A stretch of 64,000 bases of DNA, taken from Xylogone sp. PMI_703. Taxonomy: Eukaryota > Ascomycota > Leotiomycetes. This document shows positions 1 to 12,106 of this stretch, in pieces. Where the stretch lies: contig JAJTUQ010000002.1 of assembly GCA_021399445.1 (NCBI GenBank), positions 5,332,001-5,396,000 on the forward strand, in the 5' to 3' direction. How positions within the stretch are numbered: the first letter of the stretch is position 1; every line of letters begins with the position of its first letter. The position numbers and the translations under genes are program-made. A model generated the notes under the pieces. That model had not been told where the DNA came from. It made no database searches and saw only the letters and a list, made by a program, of their open reading frames with translations.

Positions 1-1593
1 CATGATAATGAGGCGCTGAGGCAACAGATCTCACAATTCCTCGTCGAGAATGCAGAGCATACACGGGAGTGGCAAAAGAAGGAGGCTTCCCTCAGAAGGA
101 AAATCCAACGACGAGAGAAGGCTGTGAAAGAGGTCAAAGATATTACCCGTGAGCTCTTCGAAACTAAACATAATATCACTGTCACGACTACCACACAAGA
201 GAAGAAAAAGGGGACGCACAAAGTCAATAAGGAACAGCCTGTAATTTATCAAAGCAAGGATGTAGTAAAAGAGATGACTACATCAATCGAGAATCCTGCT
301 AGCAACAGACCTTCACGCAGTCGACAGTCGAGTATTCGAAAAAGATCCAGATCCCGATCCCAGAGACGCCTGTCAACCGCAGATGCTAAGAGTCGTGCCG
401 AACAGCTGGCCCCAGAACCAGACACACTCGATGAGAGTAGCGAGGAGAGCGATGATAGTTCCCTAGATGAAACAACAACAAATCAACGGAAGGATCAGCA
501 GAATACAACGGGTAATCGTGACTTAACAGATGATGGCTCAGAGTACCTAAGCATTCTAGATGGTGGCGAGATTGCTCATCTACGAGAGATGCTCAATAGC
601 GCGAAAGCTGAGCAGCGACAGCGGCTTGCTGCTGCAGAGTCGGAAGCAAAAGACGACACCATTTTCTCAAAGAAATCTACTCGTTCTACATCCGGCCGGC
701 AACAAGGAGCATTAACAGGAATATTAAAGAATGGAGGTGCTCAAATTCAAGATGACTTAACCGGTCGACTCAGCATAAAGAACGCAAAATTTTCTAACGA
801 AAATGATCACCAAAGGCGGCCAAGCACATCTCATCAAGTGAGACAAGTCTCCACCAGACGTCGCCATAGCGAGGTCGATATGACATCCGCCTTCATAATT
901 CCTGATATATCTTTCAATGCTGAGGACAATGTGTCAGCGTTACCGGTGTTGTCAGAAAGTGCCAAACGTGTTCTTGATGGACTTTGCAGACATAACAGCC
1001 AGAACTGTATGATTTGTACGAGGATCGCATCGCATAACGCCGATGGCAATACCATCACAAAACGCGCCGTTCAGGTAGAGAAACCAGTTCCAGTTTCCGA
1101 ACGAATGCCCATTCCAGGACCATATGAAGATGAGCCCACAATTCGGCCTGCCGTTGCACCCGGACTTGCACTCGCAACTGTCATTAAAGGCCTAGAGGAC
1201 GAAGTTGCGCATCTTAAATTGAAACATGCGCAGCTGTTCTCTTTGTATAACAAGCACGATGTCTCTCTGGGAATGCGAAAACGCAAGAGTCTACGGAGGA
1301 AACTCACAGATCTCTTGAAAGCAATTGACACTAAATCTGATCAGATATATGCTCTTTACGATGTGCTAGAGGGACAAAAGCAGAGCGGTCAAGAAATGAC
1401 TGAACAGGAGGTTGAGGTTACTTTAATGAGCATCGGAGTTGAGTTTGAAGTTTTAACTAGAGGCTCTCAAAAAAACGATGTGCCAAATATCGACAGAGAA
1501 GAGGATGACTCAAGTGATGAGGATTCTGAGTTAGACTTGCCTTGGGAGGGCATTGAAGATACCACTGGCACTGTTGAGGGTAGGAGAGCATGA
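1..1593 (+). CDS. Cep57 microtubule-binding-domain protein, Ppc89-like spindle pole body component (5' partial)
   Basis: The reading frame is open from the first base of the window, so the start codon lies upstream; about 530 residues are visible up to the TGA at 1591-1593. The first visible residues are charged and coiled-coil like. A long low-complexity middle with RS-rich, acidic and Ser/Thr-rich stretches follows. Near 960-1030 there is a small Cys/His cluster (CRHNSQNCMIC). From about 1140 to 1390 a conserved helical block runs through GLALATVIKGLEDEVAHLK, then YALYDVLEGQ. That block resembles the Cep57 centrosome microtubule-binding domain found in fungal spindle-pole-body proteins such as fission yeast Ppc89. 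The tail is very acidic. By family, this would anchor the spindle pole body and bind microtubules. It converges on the kinetochore gene at 2475-4609. Family placement is from memory of motifs, not from a search. Confidence 0.72.
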   Translation, partial: HDNEALRQQISQFLVENAEHTREWQKKEASLRRKIQRREKAVKEVKDITRELFETKHNITVTTTTQEKKKGTHKVNKEQPVIYQSKDVVKEMTTSIENPASNRPSRSRQSSIRKRSRSRSQRRLSTADAKSRAEQLAPEPDTLDESSEESDDSSLDETTTNQRKDQQNTTGNRDLTDDGSEYLSILDGGEIAHLREMLNSAKAEQRQRLAAAESEAKDDTIFSKKSTRSTSGRQQGALTGILKNGGAQIQDDLTGRLSIKNAKFSNENDHQRRPSTSHQVRQVSTRRRHSEVDMTSAFIIPDISFNAEDNVSALPVLSESAKRVLDGLCRHNSQNCMICTRIASHNADGNTITKRAVQVEKPVPVSERMPIPGPYEDEPTIRPAVAPGLALATVIKGLEDEVAHLKLKHAQLFSLYNKHDVSLGMRKRKSLRRKLTDLLKAIDTKSDQIYALYDVLEGQKQSGQEMTEQEVEVTLMSIGVEFEVLTRGSQKNDVPNIDREEDDSSDEDSELDLPWEGIEDTTGTVEGRRA

Positions 1594-2474
1594 ATAGACC
1601 ACTCATGTGGGTCAGAAATTGTATGACTTCTTCATTTGGAACTCATCTTGTCGGGCATCCTTTCACCCGGTGATTGTGGCGTTCATCTAAAATTGTCAGG
1701 AGTTTTGCTGGTGGATGGTATTCTTGGAGTTTCTCCCATCGATAAAATTAGGTGCGAATTAGCTATGGCTGGGAATAGTAGGTTCTATACACGTGAGTGA
1801 CTTTTTGGAAGTGGACTGGTTCTGAAACCGGGACTGCCGAAGAGGGCGCCTATGCTGTGCAGAGATTCTGGAGGTGGACTAGCCATGAGCTGGGACTGCC
1901 AGTTTCTTTTGCATAACAGGTAGATCTTATTCTCAGAGCTTTGCATCTATTGGTATGTCGTTACAATGGCTTTTAGTGGCTTTGAGGCATTGGCTTTAAG
2001 GTTGGGTATTCACGGTTTTGGGGCATGATTTGTGGTGTTAAAAATCGGCATAGCATTAGTCGGGGTACAAGTTCAGTTATTCTGCTTGGTTTGTTTGGCG
2101 TATTCCCGTAGGACTGGAAATCCAACTTCTAGATTGCAATGAGTTATGACGTGTTGAGAGTGTATCACACATGATATTATTTTACTACTTCTGATAGCTT
2201 GATATTAAACCGTAAAACGTAATACGATAGCTAAAAGGCACTATGCTAACAACATTTGCGCTTACTATAGGGGTAAGCAACTGTATACGCGGTGGCCATC
2301 TAGAATTTGATACTTTCATGATGGAGTAGTAAAATTGAAGCAATTATAACAATAGATTTGATTATGCTTGCACCCAGGAAGCATTGGGGGTATCTAACCA
2401 CGAAGACCAGCCGTAATAACTCCGTCATAAAACATTAGTCATAGACAATCGAGTCTATAGCGCTCGCATCCTTT
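1594..2474. other. Convergent intergenic region, no gene seen
   Basis: About 880 bp between the 3' ends of two convergent genes. It should hold both 3' UTRs. Two imperfect direct repeats share the core ctgggactgcc/ccgggactgcc at about 1815-1845 and 1875-1900. The rest is AT-rich with no coding pattern on either strand. Confidence 0.6.
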
Positions 2475-4609
2475 TCATTTCCTCCTTGCTTCTAAAGCAA
2501 AAGCCGCACGCTCAAGGAATGCATTGAACTCCTTGACTTGCTTCAGAATTCCTCCATTAGAACTTTTACAGCTGACATCCTGCGCTAGACGTTTAAGTAA
2601 TAACTCTGTGCCAGTCATGTCCATTACACTATTCATATTGTTAACGGGATATTTCGCTTTCCCTCGCTCTAGCGCAAGTTCAATATCGTATATCCTGCTG
2701 TTGAGGATGTCGGTTTCCTATAAGTAGAGTATTAGCACCTCCTAGAGATATTAACGCAACTAAATATAATTTTTCAAATCTCCCACTAGCCGAAATTCAA
2801 CATACCTGAGCAGTTATGGTGTTCGCTTCATGTTTGATGCGAATTTCGTCCATCTTTAATGCAACCTGTTCTCGTTCTGCCCTGATTTTGAGGATCTCCT
2901 CTCTCAAGCTCAACTTCCTTTTCTGTTCATCGCGAATACGTTTCTCCAAGACTCGTGTATTATCCAAATTAATAGTCTACTACATATTAGCTTTGGCAAT
3001 CGCAGAATAGGTAAGAGCACCTACATGTTCAAGCAAGCGTGACTGCAACTCTCGTGAAAATGCATCGACAGCCTGCCATTTAGTTCGATATTCTTGCCTC
3101 AATACGGGATCCTCCGTATTCACACCACCTTCCGCCAGAGTATTAAGGCCAGATTGAATAATCTCCTGGCATATTTGACTTAGCACATCGATTGAGTTAA
3201 CCCCGCCTCTCTTCGCATATGGTATCTCAGCATTCAAAATCTCAGCATCGGACTCTTCCTCATCATAGATCACACCGTCGGTCAACCGATGGACAGTCAC
3301 GGGAATTGGTCCAGTAGATCTTAGTTTAGTCCTTGGCTGGCTTTCAGTATTATCTTCCTGTGACTTTCTCCTTTTAGGGTTCCTTTGTTGTGTCGAGCTT
3401 GGCTTTTTCCGTTTCTTGGCCCGTGGAGCTTCTGTACGAACAGGTTGGCGAGGGGGTTCTGGACTCGATTGTGAAGGGGCCTGTATCGCAACCCCTGCGG
3501 AAACTCTCCTTCCCTTACTCCTTTGCAGTACAAAGGCAGCCTCTGTATCACCAATCTCCTCAGCCTCATCCTCCTTATCTTCGTCATCTTCTAACTCTGC
3601 CGAAGGCTCATCAGTTTCCGGGCCAGATGCACCGACATCTGGTGACCCTTGATTTAATCCGGGTTGCTCTTGTAAAATGCTCGACTCGGTGCTCATTCCA
3701 CTCGATTCAGCAGCATCTTCTGATTCCATCTCAGCTGGCTGCTGAATAGCCGACTGGCGTATAGAATTCTGTCTATCCCTTTTTCGCTTTTGTAATAAAG
3801 GAGATTCGGGTTCTTGGACTGTCTCTTCCTCAAGGTCATGATCTTGAATAGCACTTGGTAATCCACTGTTTAAACCCACAATGCTCGATAGAGCTCCACT
3901 CATTGCTGTTAGGTTGTGTTCCACGTCCGCTCCATCCTGTATACGTTCTACTGAACCTATGGCATGTCTAGTTGCGGAAACCGGTGTTCTTATTGCGGGT
4001 GCTGAAGGGCTCGTATTTCTTTCTGAAACCGCATCGTCTGATACTATGGAGTGGCCTTCATTATCGACAGAAACATCCTGTGTTATAACATGAATATCTT
4101 CATTCAAATCGAGATCATATATATCGGGAGGAGGGGCAGTTCGCGAAGAGTGAGTGCTTCTTCCTGAGGATGAGACAACATCGGTATCGAGTTTCCGCCT
4201 TTTTGCAGAGGTGTTCGCATCATTAACTAGATGCACAACGGGAGGAGGAGTATGCGCCTCCCGAAACTGTTCAGCTAGCAACCCCTCTTGTTCATCGTGG
4301 GGTTGAGATTGGTGTTCCGTGATTTGTATGGGCTCTTCCGGTTGGACATCTATCGGGTCTGAAATCGCAGTTTGTACTGGGACCTGTTCTGGTGCTGGCG
4401 CCGGAGCTGGGACTACTGGAAAGCTGAGTCCAAAATCAACATCCCTCACCTGGCGCCTCCTGTAGAGCACATCTTAGTACAGTAACGGGGAACAGGTAGT
4501 TTTAACTTACTGGGCACCACGAAGGCGCTGTTGCATTCGTTCCTCGCGAGCTGCGCAACATTAGCCTCAATTTCCTATTGTAATTCTGAAATGAATCCAT
4601 ACTAGCCAT
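2475..4609 (-). CDS. Inner kinetochore COMA-complex subunit, CENP-U/Ame1/Mis17-like
   Basis: I rebuilt five exons: 4609-4603, 4550-4511, 4459-3025, 2976-2806 and 2717-2475. The introns are 52, 51, 48 and 88 nt with GT/AG ends; introns 1 and 3 have GCTAAT branch-like sites. The first exon is only 7 nt. Splicing gives an N-terminus MATREERMQQRLRGAQRRQ, a basic motif of the Ame1/Mis17 type that contacts the Mis12 complex. A long acidic, Ser/Pro-rich disordered region follows. The C-terminal third (from about 3230 leftward) is helical, with LLEHTINLDNTRVLEKR and a charged coiled coil (REEILKIRAEREQVALKMD) that matches how CENP-U family proteins pair with CENP-Q/Okp1. The 48-nt third intron removes two in-frame TAG codons. 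Role by family: centromeric linker between CENP-A chromatin and the outer kinetochore. Confidence 0.82.
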
Positions 4610-4982
4610 GGTGGAATTGCATTCAGAATTCGAAATGTTACGGACAACTTCGCGTCCTTGAGCGAGACGCGACGTGATCTTGCAATTACGTAATCACGTG
4701 TTTCAATGATGAAATTCTGTGCTGCAGATAAAGTGACTGCAAGGGCACATCTTAATAAAAGATATCACAGTTATCAAGTAACTGTTAATATACGTATCAT
4801 TCTTAAAAAAAATAGATAATATGAAAGGATAATAACGTGAAAATAGTGCACTGGAACTTCGATCCCATATCCCCGCATTAAGTTCTAGCAAAGCTCAAAA
4901 CGGACTAGTGCTAATTGAAGCTCTATCACTGAAGAAATCCGGAGATAGCAAGCAACTCGATGGGCTTACCTCAATTGCAACA

Positions 4983-5994
4983 ATGGGCTGGTTTTGGGGC
5001 TCAGATACCACTGGTGATAAGAAGTCGCAAGATCCTTTAAAGGATCTCGACCCTAGCCTTCGTGAATTCCTAGCCAAAGAATCACCTGTGAGGTACAGCC
5101 CACCAAACCCTGTCCCACTACCACGAACCCAAGAAAGCGCACAAACAGAGAAGGAGACAGGCGTAAAGCAAGCTCCTAAAGATGAGCCGATATCTGAAAC
5201 AAAAGTTCCACCGCAAAGTTTATTTCAGGATGGCCGTTATGCCCACCTTTGGAAAACTTACCAGTCGCAAGCGGAAGTCGAGAGTGCTCATAAATCAGAC
5301 CAAGAAAAGATTGATGATATTCTAGAGGGCTACAAATATCGCAAGGCAGAGATTGGGCGGGCAGCGTTGGAAAATTGTGCTCTAGAGCAGTGGGAGGTTA
5401 ACGAATGTTTCCGATCGGGAAGCTGGGCAAGTCGAATGACTCTTTGTCGTGAAGAGAATAGATCACTGGAAAGATGTTTTACAATGCAGAGCGTAAGTCT
5501 AACATTCGTTGGGATTTAAACATATAGTAAACTCTTGATAGAAATTCCTCAAAGCGCTGGGCTATCTCTCCACTCTAGACCGTCCACCTGAAGTCGACGA
5601 AAGGATTCAAATGCATGCCGATACACTATACCACCGAATGCTAGATCAAGAAAAGGAAATGGAAGCTGCAAAAGCGGAAGGCAGACCGGTGCCATCATTT
5701 CCTCCTTTACTTACCTCCTCAAATCCGGGTCTCAGCAAAGCAGACCCCTCTGCACAAACTCCTAGGAATGATATCCAGATACCAGAAGCCGCAAAGGAGA
5801 GATTAAAAGACCTTAAAGGAATAGAGAGAGAACTGGAAGAGAGCGCTATCAAGGCTCAACTGGCGGCTGAAGCAGAGACAGCACAAAACTTACAAGCAAT
5901 ATGGCGGAAACAAGACGAAGAACGTCAGAAAAGAAAAGAACAGGGCAAAGAGACAATCGGAGACAAGGTTTTCTCGATGTTCCGATTTCGCTGA
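4983..5994 (+). CDS. EMI1: Emi1-like twin-CX9C protein (DUF3128 family)
   Basis: Two exons, 4983-5492 and 5542-5994, with a 49-nt intron. The protein has 320 residues. I chose the ATG at 4983 because family members begin MGW(F/W)WG; an in-frame ATG at 4908 would add 25 residues. Residues 20-40 carry the family signature LDPSLREFLAKESP. Cysteines at 132, 142, 155 and 165 form two exact CX9C motifs, the hallmark of proteins oxidised by Mia40 in the mitochondrial intermembrane space. The exon junction falls just after the second motif and restores the conserved KFLKALGYLS. The C-terminal half is a charged helical region. Yeast Emi1 is linked to early meiotic induction and mitochondrial DNA maintenance; the molecular role is unclear. 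The region between this start and the Ame1-like start (4610-4982) acts as a divergent promoter. Confidence 0.85.
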
Positions 5995-6932
5995 CCAGCG
6001 TCTCAAATAACCATAACTCTGAAAAGGAAAGGAAAATTCTAGCATGGTGTGGCGTTTGTGTTCGGTGTCATCTGGTCTGGGTGTCACAGGTGGCTTGGTG
6101 CTTGATACAGCATTTCAACTCGTTTTCAAGGCGGGTGTAGCTTGTTTACTTTGCAACAAAAGTTTGATAATGATATTTGGGCATGCGATACTCGAGATTG
6201 AGCTTCGAGCAGTGGAAATTGTGTTTCCAAAGCATCGTATCTAAACCCGGTTCGAGGCTCAAAAATTCAGAGCCACATGATATAGCGATAGTATCCAGAG
6301 TTCTCAAGTAACTTACAGTAGGATTTCAAGTCTCTATGTAGCAAATATGTACAGAATTGATAAATATGTAATATTATACGTACCAGCTAGCAAGAATGCC
6401 TTCTTTGTCAATTTAAAGGGCAATCCCGATCTATGTTGCATCTTTGGGACCCACCTTCCACGTTGTATATATCCTGTAGTTCTGTATTTCACTATTCATG
6501 CCCGTTATACTTATACAGTTAGATCAAGCTTGTCTTTGATGGATTTCAGTATGGTGATGATAATTATCATTTGTATAAATCTAGAATATTTAACGACTAT
6601 AAATTAAATCAATTCAAATCATGATGATTCAAATAGCTGCAACAACATGATTCCAAACTACTCATCAAATGACCCCAGTCTGTTATAAGTCGCGGCAATC
6701 TTTATTAGGAAAAAAATGGATATCCGAGTAGTTTTGTACAGAAGAGTTTGAGAGCAATGTTTTAGAATATCGCTTCAAACTTATCACGCCGGAATCGGAT
6801 ATCTCACCTCGCAACATCAAACTAGTTAGCTCGCACCTAAATATCATGAACCTCTCTCATAAACTGGTACATATGCATTGCACATGATATCAGAGATCGT
6901 GCAACTTTTACCTAGGTAGCCTAAACCGCGAC
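5995..6932. other. Intergenic region between two same-strand genes
   Basis: About 940 bp, AT-rich. It should hold the 3' UTR of the Emi1-like gene and the promoter of the PQ-loop gene. Short open frames here lack any coding pattern. Confidence 0.6.
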
Positions 6933-8160
6933 ATGGACGTTCCCATCGCCGCCAATGTCCTTGGAACCATCGGCGCAGTATGTTGGTCCATCCAAGTGAG
7001 TCTCCTCATCTTGAAATGCATCAGGAAATTTCTACTCATGATTTTTATACACAGCTCATACCACAAATAATAATCAACTATCGGCGACATGACACGGAAG
7101 GTTTACAGCAATCTATGATGCTGCTCTGGGCGATGGCTGGTGTACCTCTGGGAGCGTATAACGTCACGTTGAACTTCAATATCGCACTTAGGATACAGCC
7201 TCAAATATTAACGGTTTTGAGTTTGATCACGTGGGGTCAATGCTGGTATTATGAAAGGGTATGTATTTCTCATTTTATTAAGCTTTTCTGTTAAAATCCC
7301 ACGAAGCGTACCTGAGGCGGCGCGCACCGCCGGTCGCGAAAGCTATGAAATGGAAGAGTTACACGTGTATAATTCCACTATTTTTTCCCAATTATGATAT
7401 GAGGTTACTGGAATTGTTACTAATGAGGTTGTAGAAGTGGAGTGCTGCCAAATGTTATATTGCTGTGGGTGCTATTGGGGCTCTCTTTGGTGGAATTGAA
7501 GCTGCGTTATATTTTGCTCTCAAGGTAAAATACTAGAATCACATTTGCTAGAGTAGTTCACACTAACAGAGACAGGCTGGATTAAAAGAAGACAGACACT
7601 GGCCGGTTACATTAATGGGTGTTGTTTCTACCGTTCTTCTCTCGGCTGGAGTCCTTCGACATTACTACGATATCTACATTCATCGTACCGTCCGGGGAAT
7701 ATCGTTTATATTTGTCGGGATTGATGCTGCTGGAGATGTGTTTTCTCTGATATCCGTGTGTAAGTGTTTACCACCCATCCTCGACATAAATTTAATGCTC
7801 TAACCTGTGGCAGTTTTCCAGCCTAAACTTGATGTTTTAGGAATGGTGATTTATGCTACAGAATTCGTTCTGTGGATGGGTGTCTTTGCTTGTGGTGGAT
7901 ACTTTAACCTTGTTCCTTGGATAAGACAAAAGCTTCGTGCCAGGGCTTCAAGGAAACGGGGCTCTAACTCTCTACAATCGGCTCCCTCTGTGGGCAATGA
8001 AATGGAGCGGGCGATCTCCAATGATGTCTACCTGCGAAACTCGCCTTCTTCAACCTCCGTTTTCCGGACGCCATCTTCACTTCTAGGTAAATGTACATCA
8101 CTACCTGTTTCTAGAGATAGGACTTCCTTAGTTGTTCGAAGGACAACAACCCTCCCTTGA
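6933..8160 (+). CDS. PQ-loop repeat membrane protein
   Basis: Five exons: 6933-6995, 7055-7258, 7435-7524, 7576-7759 and 7814-8160, giving 295 residues. All junctions keep frame and have GT/AG ends. The first repeat has the PQ dipeptide in WSIQLIPQIIINYRRHDTEG just after the exon 1/2 join. The second repeat (GVLRHYYDIYIHRTVRG, exon 4) has lost the PQ. Seven hydrophobic segments are expected, followed by a basic, Ser-rich cytosolic tail after LVPWIRQKLRARASRKRG. By family it is a small-molecule or amino-acid exporter, probably vacuolar; the substrate is not predictable here. The 176-nt second intron is the longest in the gene. It converges on the dehydrogenase at 8333-9169. Confidence 0.85.
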
Positions 8161-8332
8161 ACGGTGAAGACCGCTTAGGGTACATATATAGAAAATATGA
8201 ATCCATTGTAAGAATATAATAAGTTACTTTTGGCGATAATGCAAAAGGATGATAGCGTAATGGCTACAAGCTGCATGTTTGCGTATTTCATCATTCATGA
8301 TTCGTTGTATGTATCCCTTACATTACATTATC

Positions 8333-9169
8333 TCACCATGGATACCTTCCATCGCGGTGAATAAATGCCCCAACATCTGCATCCCTCTTCCCTTCAATGA
8401 TAGCTAACAAGCTCTCTGCACTAGTACTTGGCTCAAGTGCTCCATCTTTCCTCTTGGCCTCGTAGCCTGTCTCACCGCCGCCACCAAGGCTGGTAACAAC
8501 GTATCCTGGACAGAATGTCCACACCTTGATCCCGTTCTCCCCACCGTATAATACATGGTGGCATGCTGCCAGCATATTCAATCCAGCTTTACTAACTCTG
8601 TATGGCGTTGCATCCAAGTTGGTTGTTGGTCCTGATCCTTTTGTTGGCTCTAAGAGTCTCGTGATAGATCCCCACCCCGAGGTAACATAGATGAGTCGTG
8701 GACCTCTGGGGGAAGTAGATTTCTGGAGTAACGGGATGAAGGCTTCCGATACAAGTGCTGGGCCAATGGTATTTGTAGCAAGAGTCTTCTCTAACCTATC
8801 TTTCAAAGTCGAATCCCTCACTGCTATTGCAGCGTTGTTGATCAAGACGTCTAGGTGTCCAAACTCTTTCTCCACTGCTGATGCAGCAGCAGAAATACTC
8901 CCTTGATCCGTGACATCTAGCTGAAGCAGAGAGAGTGTGCCCTTCGGTGGTGGTGTCTGAGATTGGATCCTCGAGAGAGCTTGCTTGCCTTTCTCGAGAG
9001 AACGGGCAGTCATGATAATGTGATAGTTTGGAGAAGCATTGGCGAGGATGCGGGAAGTTTCAAATCCGATTCCAGAATTTGCTCCTATGATTTGTTAGTA
9101 TGTATTAGTGTAAATACAATATACGGATATATTACCTGTGATGAGGACAATAGTCTTCATCGTGGCCAT
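8333..9169 (-). CDS. Short-chain dehydrogenase/reductase (classical SDR)
   Basis: Two exons, 9169-9136 and 9084-8333, with a 51-nt intron, give 261 residues. The intron splits the cofactor motif: joined, residues 11-18 read TGANSGIG, the Rossmann glycine-rich loop. Further motifs are LINNAAI (NNAG equivalent), the catalytic Ser in YVTSGWGS and the Y-x3-K pair in YRVSKAGL. The basic residue pattern after beta-2 (TARS) suggests NADP(H). The C-terminus FIHRDGRYPW looks complete. The protein is soluble, with no signal peptide. Substrate unknown; by family an NAD(P)-dependent alcohol or carbonyl oxidoreductase. Confidence 0.9.
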
Positions 9170-9752
9170 CTTGAATATCACTCAAATCTCGTTCGTTGGT
9201 TTTGATATAGCGTTGAAGTAACATCGTTGAGATCTTTCTCCCTGTATATATCTCTCTCCTCTTTTGCACCGCAAAATGCTAAAAACTTAAACCTAAAAGT
9301 ATAAGCTTATGATAAATCCGTAATAATGTTACGGAGAGTAGCGGCGGACTTAGTTCAGCTCCCGAACCCCTGCATTCTGGGAGACTGGCTTAGGTCGTGG
9401 GAGAATCCGGAGATAACCTTAATATGAGTACTTCAATAGGGATGTACGACCTGCCTCGGGGTTAATACGTTATTTGCGAAGTTGATCATAGGAACTGTAT
9501 ATTGCGTCTTTGCTAGTTAGGAAATGCTATGAGGAGAATGCTACATCAAATCAAAAACGCGAGCTTCATATACAGCGAATCAGCTAATAGCACCCAAGCT
9601 CAATAATGAATGATAGACGAAGTCCGTTCAAAGGACTGAAAATAATCAACCAATATCAACAAATAATATATGCTTATTTGCCAGAAACAAGCTCATATGC
9701 TCATATGCTCATATTTACTTCCTCATAGGCCACACTTACTCATGTTCACGTC
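9170..9752. other. Intergenic region upstream of the SDR gene
   Basis: It holds the SDR promoter and the 3' end of the rhamnosidase-like gene. Three perfect 8-bp copies of gctcatat lie at 9691-9714. No gene seen. Confidence 0.6.
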
Positions 9753-12106
9753 TTAACTCGTCGTAATTAAATGAAAACCACCAGTAACATTCACATTTAC
9801 ATAACCGTCATCGTATGATACCAAATCCAAAAATGCACGGCCCTTCTGCCATGCAAGCTTCGAATCAACATATACACTTGCAGAATTATCTGCGACAGGC
9901 ACTGATATGGAACCTTTCGTCCCTGCCGGTGAAGTGACGCTGATTGAGAATTGCCCTGTTGCTGTCGAGCTGTTCCAGTTCACAGAAATAGCGCCATTTG
10001 GGGTAGGAACCTGCCCCCGCGCCCAAGTTATGCTTGCAGGATGGGGTTTTACCACCCACGTACTGAAGCCTGGTCCTGTTGGTTGCACGCCAAGCACATA
10101 GTTGGTTAAAGCTGGGACGATACCAGTAGCCCACCCATGAGCTAATGATGTGTATCCTTGTTCATATAAGGACCCATTATCAGCAATACCTTCCCAGAAT
10201 GTGCTGAAGGGGTCATTTGCCGACATCCAGCCGTACAAACGTCTGATTTCTTCTAGTGCACTCTCTGCTATCCCACTAGTGAAGCGTGCGGCGATTTCAA
10301 AAAATGAGATGAATGGGTAGACTCGTTGCGAGAAACCCGAGCTGAGAACATCATTATCGTAAAACGCGTTACCGTAAAAGCGGCTCATGTGGGTATCCAT
10401 AAAGGAGAGGACGGACAGTGCCCTGGTCCGATTCGCAACGCCACTTAGGATGCTGATACTATTTCCGTCCTGAGCGTGGGTTGCGCCAGGTTGTGATGCA
10501 GAGTCAAAAAATGCGCCTACTGAAGTATCGTAGAGAATATTGTTGATTGCAGCTGATACATTTCGAGCTCGTGATGACCAACGAGCTGCGTCATCATCGT
10601 GACCTCCCAAGAACGAGGCAATAGAAGCTGCATTGTCAAGTGCTAGGACATAGAGAGCATTGTAATATGTTACTGCCCCAGTTCGAGGCAGAAATGCATA
10701 GTCTCCATAGCTACCAGATACACCGAGACCTTTAGTAAGCAGTTGACTGGTTGTATTTGTCATGGTAGGATAAAACAAATCTAGGACATTGACAATCGTA
10801 TGATAATATTTCTCTATATACTGCGTATCGCCGGTGTAAACGAAAAGATTGTAGCTGCATCTGACCCACCATAAAGGGTAGTCAATCAATTGCAGCGTAT
10901 AGTTGTTACTGATTGTTGTTAACTGATTTCATCAAGTTTGTTTGCACAGCAATACTTACATGCTAGCAGGAGGAATCCAGCCATCTGATCTCTGATGATC
11001 AGCCAAATCAGCAAGTACGTCTCGAGCAGCTTCGTGAACATCGTGGCTCAGATACGATGTCAAAGCGGATACACCAAGGTCACCAACGTATGGGTCACGG
11101 TCGCGTTTTGCCCCGTCATGAAGCACTAGCTTTCCAACCAAAGTGGGGCTAGCAGAGTTGCGGGGATCTGTATCATTTGCCCGAAAAATATCGGTACACA
11201 GATCATTTGTGTACACTGCATCGTACCAGTATCTGTTAAGGTCGTCATCTGAACATTCGAACCAACCGGTGAAAGTCTCAGGGGTACCTAGATAGCCGGC
11301 ATAATGCAATGCAACAGAACCGATTGATACAGTGCCGTAGGGCGAGGTATAAGGGTAATCCGAGGCTATAGCATCGAGATATATCTTGAGATATCTAAAT
11401 CCATGGAGGCCGTCCGAGCAGACGGTATTGTTCGGGAATTTGCAGCCGTATGCATCAGTCCACGTGGATGGGCTGGATGGGACTGCGATCTAGAAATTTA
11501 TGTTGGAATCAACTCGATAGCAAGAGAAAGACATATGAGAGATGTTGGCTCATCGACTTACCTGGTCTGTTCCTGGCGTAATAGTATCTCCCTAGGCATA
11601 TTAACGATCTGAATAAAAGCTAGACTCGTAGTATAGCTTACGTTATAAGATCGGGTGAAGTCACTAGTATTTGTGAGGTATTCCAAGGACTCTGAGAATG
11701 CCAATCTTAGACCGGGGCCGTTTTTTGAGGCACCCGTAAAATTGATAGATAACCAGCCTGCCACATTTTGGCCAAAATCTATAACGATTGTGGGGGATGT
11801 ATAGTTTGGACTGGCTCTGGAAAGAACGGTAGAGCCACTTCCTGTAGAAAGTAATCCAGTAGGGTTCGTGACATTTCCCAGTGTATATTGTGATAGGATT
11901 TTCACGGGATGAATGAGAGTGCTTGGAGGAGAGCGCACATATTTCGTCCAAGATTCATTAGTATCCTCTTCCAGTGCAATAACTCGCTGCGACACTTCCT
12001 GTGCAGTAGCAGATATAATCTCTGTAAGGAATGTGAAAAGCAAAACGAAGGATATGATAGTAAAGCGGGGTCGCGACGCGACAACGACTGCCTCGAGTCG
12101 CGCCAT
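9753..12106 (-). CDS. Secreted alpha-L-rhamnosidase-like glycoside hydrolase (GH78)
   Basis: Four exons: 12106-11642, 11591-11562, 11489-10960 and 10908-9753, total 2181 nt, 726 residues. Exon 2 is a 30-nt microexon coding GDTITPGTDQ. A hydrophobic stretch at about residues 16-36 ending ISATAQ is a signal peptide, and many N-x-S/T sites follow. The beta-sandwich part carries DFGQNVAGW. The helical barrel carries KRDRDPYVGDLG, the RDR..GD acidic site typical of GH78, and later YGWMSANDPFSTFWEGI. A C-terminal beta domain follows. By family it removes terminal rhamnose from pectin side chains or plant glycosides outside the cell. It is divergent from Rif1 over a 1.2-kb gap. Exact substrate is inference. 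Confidence 0.85.

Noticed and set aside
6240..6262. ggttcgaggct resembling a tRNA T-arm
   Set aside because: No matching A-box, acceptor stem or cloverleaf around it.
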